Assembly (NCBI GenBank): GCA_036015235.1
Contig: CP107926.1
Location: 558,001-622,000 of the forward strand
Length of the DNA: 64,000 nucleotides
Source: Streptomyces sp. NBC_00433
Lineage (GTDB): Bacteria; Actinomycetota; Actinomycetes; Streptomycetales; Streptomycetaceae
Direction: 5' to 3'
Under the pieces are notes generated by a model that worked only from the letters and a program-made list of their open reading frames with translations, searched no databases and was not told the origin of the DNA. Position 1 is the stretch's first letter. The number at the start of each line of letters is the position of its first letter. This document shows, one piece after another, positions 59,967 through 64,000 of the stretch. Position numbers and translations under genes: made by a program.

Positions 59967-60776
59967 TCACACCGCTCCCCTGCGGCGGCCCAGCGCGGTA
60001 CGTGCCACCGCCGCATAGCAGGCCAGGCCCACCGCGGCGCCGGCGCCGCCGCCGAAAGCGACGGTCGGCACCAGGTCGAGGACGCCGGCGCTGCGCAGCG
60101 GGCCGTGGTCCCAGCGGGCGAGGCGCGCCGCCGCCCCGGCCGCCGCGGCCGCGCCCACCAGGACGGTCGCGGCGACCCTGGTGCGGGAGGACAGCCGGGG
60201 CCGGGGGCGCGGCGGTACGTCCGCGGGCGCCGCGCGCAGGGTGCGCGCCACGTACCAGCCGACGATGCCCAGCCCCAGGACGGACGACCCGAACTGCAGG
60301 TCGTAATACAGCGGGCGGCCCAGCACCGTACGGTCGAGCACCGGCAGCAGCCGGACGCCGGCCCGGCCGCCGTGGGTGAAGGCGTCCCAGGCCACATGCG
60401 TCGCGGCGCCGACGGCCGCGGACAGCGCGAAGCGGCCGGCGCCGGCAAGGCCCCGGGTCCGCCCGGTCGGCGCGGTCATGGCGTCCGCGGCGTCCGCCCA
60501 CCGGCCGGGCAGCAGCGCGACCAGCGGCTCGCGCAGCAGCCAGTGCCAGCCGGCGGCGAGCACCGCGGCGATCGCCACATCGGCGGTGGGCACACCGAGC
60601 GGACTGTGCGTGAAGACCCCGAAGCCGAAGGTGCCGTGCACCAGCGAGTCGGTGAAGTAGGGGACGTCGGGTGCCAGCGAACCGGCGACCAGCGCCGAGG
60701 CCACCAGTGGTCCGCGCGGCCGCCCCTCGCGCAGCATCGGCAGCACAGCGGCGGGATGACTGAGTGTGAACGGCAT
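59967..60776 (-). CDS. DUF4184 membrane protein
   Basis: A 269-residue membrane protein with about six hydrophobic segments. Typical DUF4184 sequence: MPFTLSHPAAVLPMLREGRP, ALVAGSLAPDVPYFTDS, THSPLGVPTADVAIAAVLA, ATHVAWDAFTHGG. The conserved His and Asp residues (SHPA, APD, THS, HVAWDAFTH) resemble the membrane-bound metal-dependent hydrolase (YdjM/LexA-regulated) group, so a metal-dependent lipase-like role has been suggested. Direct evidence is lacking. It lies 115 bp after the rhamnogalacturonan lyase, same strand, probably independent. Confidence 0.82.
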   Translation of the reverse strand: MPFTLSHPAAVLPMLREGRPRGPLVASALVAGSLAPDVPYFTDSLVHGTFGFGVFTHSPLGVPTADVAIAAVLAAGWHWLLREPLVALLPGRWADAADAMTAPTGRTRGLAGAGRFALSAAVGAATHVAWDAFTHGGRAGVRLLPVLDRTVLGRPLYYDLQFGSSVLGLGIVGWYVARTLRAAPADVPPRPRPRLSSRTRVAATVLVGAAAAAGAAARLARWDHGPLRSAGVLDLVPTVAFGGGAGAAVGLACYAAVARTALGRRRGAV

Positions 60777-60891
60777 CCCGCCATCTTCCCCGGGAAGGTG
60801 CGCGGCGGGCGGACGGGGGGGCGTCGTGTCCCCCGTCCGCGCCGGCCGGCGGCCCGGGTCGGGCGGTGGTCAGGATGCCGTCAGGGCGTGG

Positions 60892-63150
60892 TCAGGGCGT
60901 GTAGACCTGCGGGCGGGGCGGGGTCGACATGCCGTTGCCGAGGAAGAAGCTCGGGTGCGGCGGCTGGTTGTACGCCGTGTTCTGCCACGCGATCGCGGTG
61001 CGGTACTGGGTGTCGTGCAGCAGGGTGGTGATGCGGAGGTCGGTGGGGGTGGGGGTGGCGTAGATCCGCAGCGCCCGGTTGTCGGTGGTGGGCCAGACGA
61101 CCTCCTCGCGCCAGTCCCCGAAGAGGTCGCCGGACAGGGTGGGCGTCGCCTTGGTGCCGTTGTTGGAATGCACCCCTGAGGCGGTCAGCAGCCGGGTGTC
61201 GGAGCTGGTGCCGTACTTGTCGATGTGCGTGCCGTCGAGCAGTTCGCGCACCGGGTCGCCGTCCCACCAGGCCAGGAAGTTCGCCGAGCCGGGCTTGCGG
61301 CCGATGTTCTGGCCGGTGGTGCTGTAGAGCCCGCTGACGCTCGCGGACCACGACTCGGCACCCGGGCTGCCCGCGTAGACGTCGTCCGAGACTCCGCGGC
61401 CGTTGTCGCAGCCGCAACTGGCGTTGGACCAGAGGATCTTGCCGGTCTTGGCGTCGGCGAACCAGGCGGCGAGCTTGGAGGTGTCCTCGTCGACCTTGAA
61501 GACCTCCAGGCCGGGGTGGGAGGGGTCGAGGTCGCCGACGTGCAGGGCGTCGCCGTGGCCCTGCCCGGTATTCCACAGCCCGTGGCCGTTGTCGTCCACG
61601 GCCATGGCGCCGTATTCGATCTCGTCCTTGCCGTCGCCGTCGAGGTCGGCGGTGACGAGCTGGTGGTCGCCCTGCCCGGCGTAGGCGCTGTTGCCCGAGT
61701 CGTTGCTGTCGAAGCGCCAGCGCTCGGTGAGCTTGCCGTCCCGCCAGTCCCAGGCGGCGATCACGGTGCGGGTGTAGTAGCCGCGGGCCATGACGATCGA
61801 GGGGCGCTTGCCGTCGAGGTAGGCGGTGCCCGCCAGGAAGCGGTCCACCCGGTTGCCGTAGCTGTCGCCCCAGGAGGAGACGGTGCCGCGCGGCGGGTCG
61901 TAGTTCACCGTCTGCATCGCGGCGCCGGTCTGCCCGTTGAAGACGCTCAGGTATTCCGGTCCCGACAGGACGTAGCCGGCGGAGTTGCGGTAGTCGGCGC
62001 CGGAGTTGCCGATCACCTTGCCGGCGCCGTCCGTCGTGCCGTCGGCGGTCTTCATGACGACCTCGGCCTTGCCGTCGCCGTCGTAGTCGTACACCTGGAA
62101 CTGCGTGTAGTGCGCGCCCGAGCGGATGTTGCGGCCCAGGTCGATCCGCCACAGCCGGGTGCCGTCGAGGGTGATGCCGTCCAGGACGGTGTCACCGGTG
62201 TAGCCGGACTGGGAGTTGTCCTTGGAGTTGGTGGGATACCACTTCAGTACGAGGTCGAGCCGGCCGTCGCCGTCGAGGTCGCCGACCGACGCGTCGTTGG
62301 CCTCGTAGGTGTAGGCGACGCCGTCGGGGGTGGTGCCGCCGGCCGGCGGCGAGATCGGCACATCGTGGTAGCCGCTCGCGAACGACAGCGACGCGGGGGA
62401 CGCGGCCTGCTCGGCGCCGTTCACCACCGCCCGCACGGTGTAGGACGCGTCGGCCGCGGCGCCGGAGTCCAGGTAGTCCGTCGCGCCCGTCAACGGGGCC
62501 GAGTTGACCTTGGTGGCGCCGCGGTAGACGTTGAAGGCGACGTTGTCCGGGTCGGTGCCGAGCCAGCGCCACGAGACGAGGTTGCCGGAGCCGCTGCGGA
62601 CCGAGATGACCCCGCGGTCGAGCTTCTCGACCTGGCGGCCCTGGCCGGACTGGGGCGGGGTGGTGGGCGTCGTCGTCGTGGGGGTCGCCGTGGGCGTCGT
62701 GGTGGTCGTACCGCCGGTGCAGGCGGTGCCGTTGAGGGTGAAGGCGGTCGGGGCGGTGGGCGTGCCGGAGCCGGTGACAGCCCCGTTGAACCCGAAGGAG
62801 GCCGAACCCCCGGTCGGTATCGCGCCGTTGTAGCTGACGTTGGTCGCCGTGACCTGGCTGCTGTTGAGCGTGACGTCCGCGTTCCACGCCTGCGTCACCG
62901 TCTGCCCCGACCCGAAGGTCCACTTCAGGCTCCACGACGACACCGCGTCACCGAGGTTGGTGATCGTGACGGCGGCGCCGAAGCCGCCCTGCCAGGTGCT
63001 GGTGATCGAGTAGCCGACGCTGCAGCCGGCAGCGGCGGCCGCGTACGACGGGGCCGCCTGGACGGCCCAGGTGGTGCCGGCCGCGATGAGCGCGCCGACC
63101 GCCGACGCCGCCCAGGCGCGGCGGCGCGCGCGTTTCCGACGGGTGGTCAT
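60892..63150 (-). CDS. Secreted rhamnogalacturonan lyase (PL11) with N-terminal CBM2
   Basis: A 752-residue secreted pectin-degrading enzyme. The Arg-rich signal peptide ends near residue 40. A family 2 cellulose-binding module follows (about 43-145; GYSITSTWQGGFGAAVTITN, SWSLKWTFGSGQTVTQAWNA). Next comes a Thr/Pro linker with repeated TPTATPTTT, a family-typical segment VEKLDRGVISVRSGSGNLVS, and the eight-bladed propeller of PL11 with calcium loops such as DLDGDGRLDL, DYDGDGKAEV and DLDGDGKDE. It cleaves the rhamnogalacturonan-I backbone by beta-elimination. GGAGG precedes the ATG. The CebR-type box 65 bp upstream indicates control by cello-oligosaccharides. Confidence 0.95.
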   Translation of the reverse strand: MTTRRKRARRRAWAASAVGALIAAGTTWAVQAAPSYAAAAAGCSVGYSITSTWQGGFGAAVTITNLGDAVSSWSLKWTFGSGQTVTQAWNADVTLNSSQVTATNVSYNGAIPTGGSASFGFNGAVTGSGTPTAPTAFTLNGTACTGGTTTTTPTATPTTTTPTTPPQSGQGRQVEKLDRGVISVRSGSGNLVSWRWLGTDPDNVAFNVYRGATKVNSAPLTGATDYLDSGAAADASYTVRAVVNGAEQAASPASLSFASGYHDVPISPPAGGTTPDGVAYTYEANDASVGDLDGDGRLDLVLKWYPTNSKDNSQSGYTGDTVLDGITLDGTRLWRIDLGRNIRSGAHYTQFQVYDYDGDGKAEVVMKTADGTTDGAGKVIGNSGADYRNSAGYVLSGPEYLSVFNGQTGAAMQTVNYDPPRGTVSSWGDSYGNRVDRFLAGTAYLDGKRPSIVMARGYYTRTVIAAWDWRDGKLTERWRFDSNDSGNSAYAGQGDHQLVTADLDGDGKDEIEYGAMAVDDNGHGLWNTGQGHGDALHVGDLDPSHPGLEVFKVDEDTSKLAAWFADAKTGKILWSNASCGCDNGRGVSDDVYAGSPGAESWSASVSGLYSTTGQNIGRKPGSANFLAWWDGDPVRELLDGTHIDKYGTSSDTRLLTASGVHSNNGTKATPTLSGDLFGDWREEVVWPTTDNRALRIYATPTPTDLRITTLLHDTQYRTAIAWQNTAYNQPPHPSFFLGNGMSTPPRPQVYTP

Positions 63151-63187
63151 GGATCCTCCAGGGGTGGGGGGAAGGAAGCCGTGGGTT

Positions 63188-63206
63188 GGAACGTTTTAAA
63201 CATTCC
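63188..63206. promoter_or_regulatory. Imperfect palindrome in the PL11 leader
   Basis: GGAACGTTT-T-AAACATTCC, 9-bp arms with one mismatch, in an AT-rich patch 38 bp upstream of the PL11 ATG. It resembles LacI/DeoR-type operators and could be a second control site next to the CebR-type box. Confidence 0.5.
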
Positions 63207-63214
63207 GACCCAGT

Positions 63215-63230
63215 GTGGGAGCGCTCCCAC
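63215..63230. promoter_or_regulatory. CebR-type box
   Basis: GTGGGAGCGCTCCCAC, a perfect 16-bp palindrome that contains the exact 14-bp CebR operator TGGGAGCGCTCCCA of Streptomyces. It is 65 bp upstream of the CBM2-PL11 lyase start. Confidence 0.85.
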
Positions 63231-63488
63231 GACCTCGTCAACGGTTCCCCCGAAATTTTCGCGCCCGCTGGCCGCCCCGCGGCGGACGGGCGGCGCACCC
63301 GCCGGGTGACCGCCCCTCGCGGTGCGCCGCGGGTGGGGCGCGCGGGCTTCCCGAACCGCCCGTGGGGCACGAGGCCGACCGCACAGGAGCACAACACCGG
63401 CGCCGCGCCGGAGGCGCTGACCCGCGGGGTGGCGACACCCGAGCCTGGGAGGTGGCACTTCACCGTAGTGCGTCGATTGCGCGGACGA

Positions 63489-63569
63489 TCAGAGCAGCGC
63501 CTCCGACCCGTACACGGCCATGCCGCGCAGCTGCTCGAACGCCCGCAGGTAGAGGGCGATCTCGCTTGG
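63489..63569 (-). pseudogene. C-terminal stump of a DUF5753-type XRE regulator
   Basis: The minus strand encodes PSEIALYLRAFEQLRGMAVY followed by GSEALL and a stop, which is the usual C-terminal helix of Streptomyces helix-turn-helix/DUF5753 proteins. The rest of the gene is absent: the frame stops resembling the family at the junction near 63570, where another truncated gene begins on the other strand. Confidence 0.6.
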
Positions 63570-63576
63570 CCGTGTG

Positions 63577-63720
63577 ATGTTCGCCTACCGCTACAGCTAC
63601 CGCCCGGCCGTCTGGGAGCGCCCGCTGACCCGCGCCGGATTCGCCTCGGCCGAGGCCCGCGTCCTGGACGCCCCCGAGCCCGGCCACATCGGCACCCTGC
63701 TGGTGCGCGCCCAGGCCTGA
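63577..63720 (+). pseudogene. C-terminal stump of a class I methyltransferase
   Basis: A 47-residue remnant, FAYRYSYRPAVWERPLTRAG and ARVLDAPEPGHIGTLLVRAQ, that matches the last beta-hairpin region of SAM-dependent methyltransferases found beside XRE/DUF5753 genes in Streptomyces. The SAM-binding part is missing. Confidence 0.6.
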
Positions 63721-63842
63721 CGCCGAGCCCCCGGCGCTCGGGGTTCAGCCGGGCGTCGGCCGGTGTACGCCCGCTGCTTCGTCGGAGGGTCGACAATCGG
63801 GCTGGTACGTACGCCAGTTGTCGGTCGATGTGGAGTGTCACT

Positions 63843-64000
63843 GTGCGCGTGAAAGCCCTTCTCGCAGGTTCGTCCGTCGTCCTCACCATGGCCGCGTGCC
63901 TGGCCGCGGCCGGACCCGCCCAGGCCCACGGCAGTCGGACGGGCCACCGTCCCGCACCGCCTGCCGCCGCCGGTTGGTGCTCCGCGTCCGTGGCCGTCGA
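63843..64000 (+). CDS. Secreted protein, 5' part only
   Basis: A frame that opens on GTG (GGAG at 63832-63835) and runs off the window. The product starts with a signal peptide: a short basic n-region, a hydrophobic core LLAGSSVVLTMAACLAAA and a likely cleavage site at AQA. The mature part begins His/Pro-rich (HGSRTGHRPAPPAAAGWCSA). Too little is present to assign a family. A second in-frame GTG lies two codons later. Confidence 0.6.
   Translation, partial: MRVKALLAGSSVVLTMAACLAAAGPAQAHGSRTGHRPAPPAAAGWCSASVAV

Noticed and set aside
62640..62720. Repeat-rich stretch in the lyase gene as a minisatellite
   Set aside because: It encodes the ordinary Thr/Pro linker between the CBM2 and the catalytic propeller.

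Overview
The window is high-GC actinobacterial DNA, almost certainly from a Streptomyces-like member of the Streptomycetaceae. It shows strong third-position GC bias, frequent GTG starts, ATGA/GTGA coupled genes, many secreted polysaccharide-degrading enzymes, a TGGGAGCGCTCCCA (CebR-type) palindrome and the abundant GCGCAGTTCCCCGCGCCCCT repeat. I see no rRNA, tRNA, CRISPR array, insertion sequence or replication origin. The mix of dispensable catabolic genes, regulator/exporter pairs and several decayed genes resembles a chromosome arm rather than the core (inference).

Layout. 0-6 kb: a LacI regulator, an MFS exporter, then a minus-strand block with an ECF sigma factor, its overlapping TIGR03086-type neighbour, an SDR oxidoreductase and a DUF427 protein. 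The sigma gene and the SDR gene share the same bipartite promoter. 5.8-14.4 kb: a Tet(M)/Otr(A)-like ribosome-protection GTPase, a complete sdhCAB operon with a divergent LysR gene and operator, an MFS exporter and a divergent HxlR regulator. 14.4-18.3 kb: a tightly overlapped paaABCDE operon (phenylacetyl-CoA epoxidase) behind a PaaR-like operator. 18.4-29.3 kb: an RraA-type aldolase, an AraC regulator, a Tat-exported phospholipase C, an alpha/beta hydrolase, a scrambled LivK/LivM relic, a family 8 polysaccharide lyase, a universal stress protein and an MFS exporter. 29.4-35.5 kb: MarC, a four-gene module built round roadblock/LC7-like proteins, an SDR-DUF2867 protein and a photolyase. 35.7-42.2 kb: a GH10 xylanase, a diiron ferritin-like protein, a broken hydrolase and a sugar ABC transporter.

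42.3-56.4 kb is the regulatory heart of the window. A secreted sugar-dehydrogenase-like protein, a secreted ThuA-like protein (both ending in a near-identical beta-trefoil), a ROK repressor and a divergent operon follow the transporter. TTAGTTT-type sites lie upstream of the transporter, the ThuA/dehydrogenase pair, the ROK gene itself and the operon at 48.8 kb, so one ROK repressor probably governs all four. The 48.8-56.4 kb operon (inositol-phosphate synthase, UbiA prenyltransferase, TIM-barrel-EboA fusion, TatD hydrolase, EboE, phosphodiesterase) is an actinobacterial relative of the ebo metabolite-traffic operon, without the EboD dehydroquinate-synthase-like gene.

56.4-64 kb: a divergent MarR/NmrA pair around a perfect palindrome, an L,D-transpeptidase lipoprotein, a GH3 glycosidase relic broken into several frames, a DUF4184 membrane protein, a CBM2-linked rhamnogalacturonan lyase with a CebR-type box upstream, two facing gene stumps, and the start of a secreted protein cut off by the window edge.
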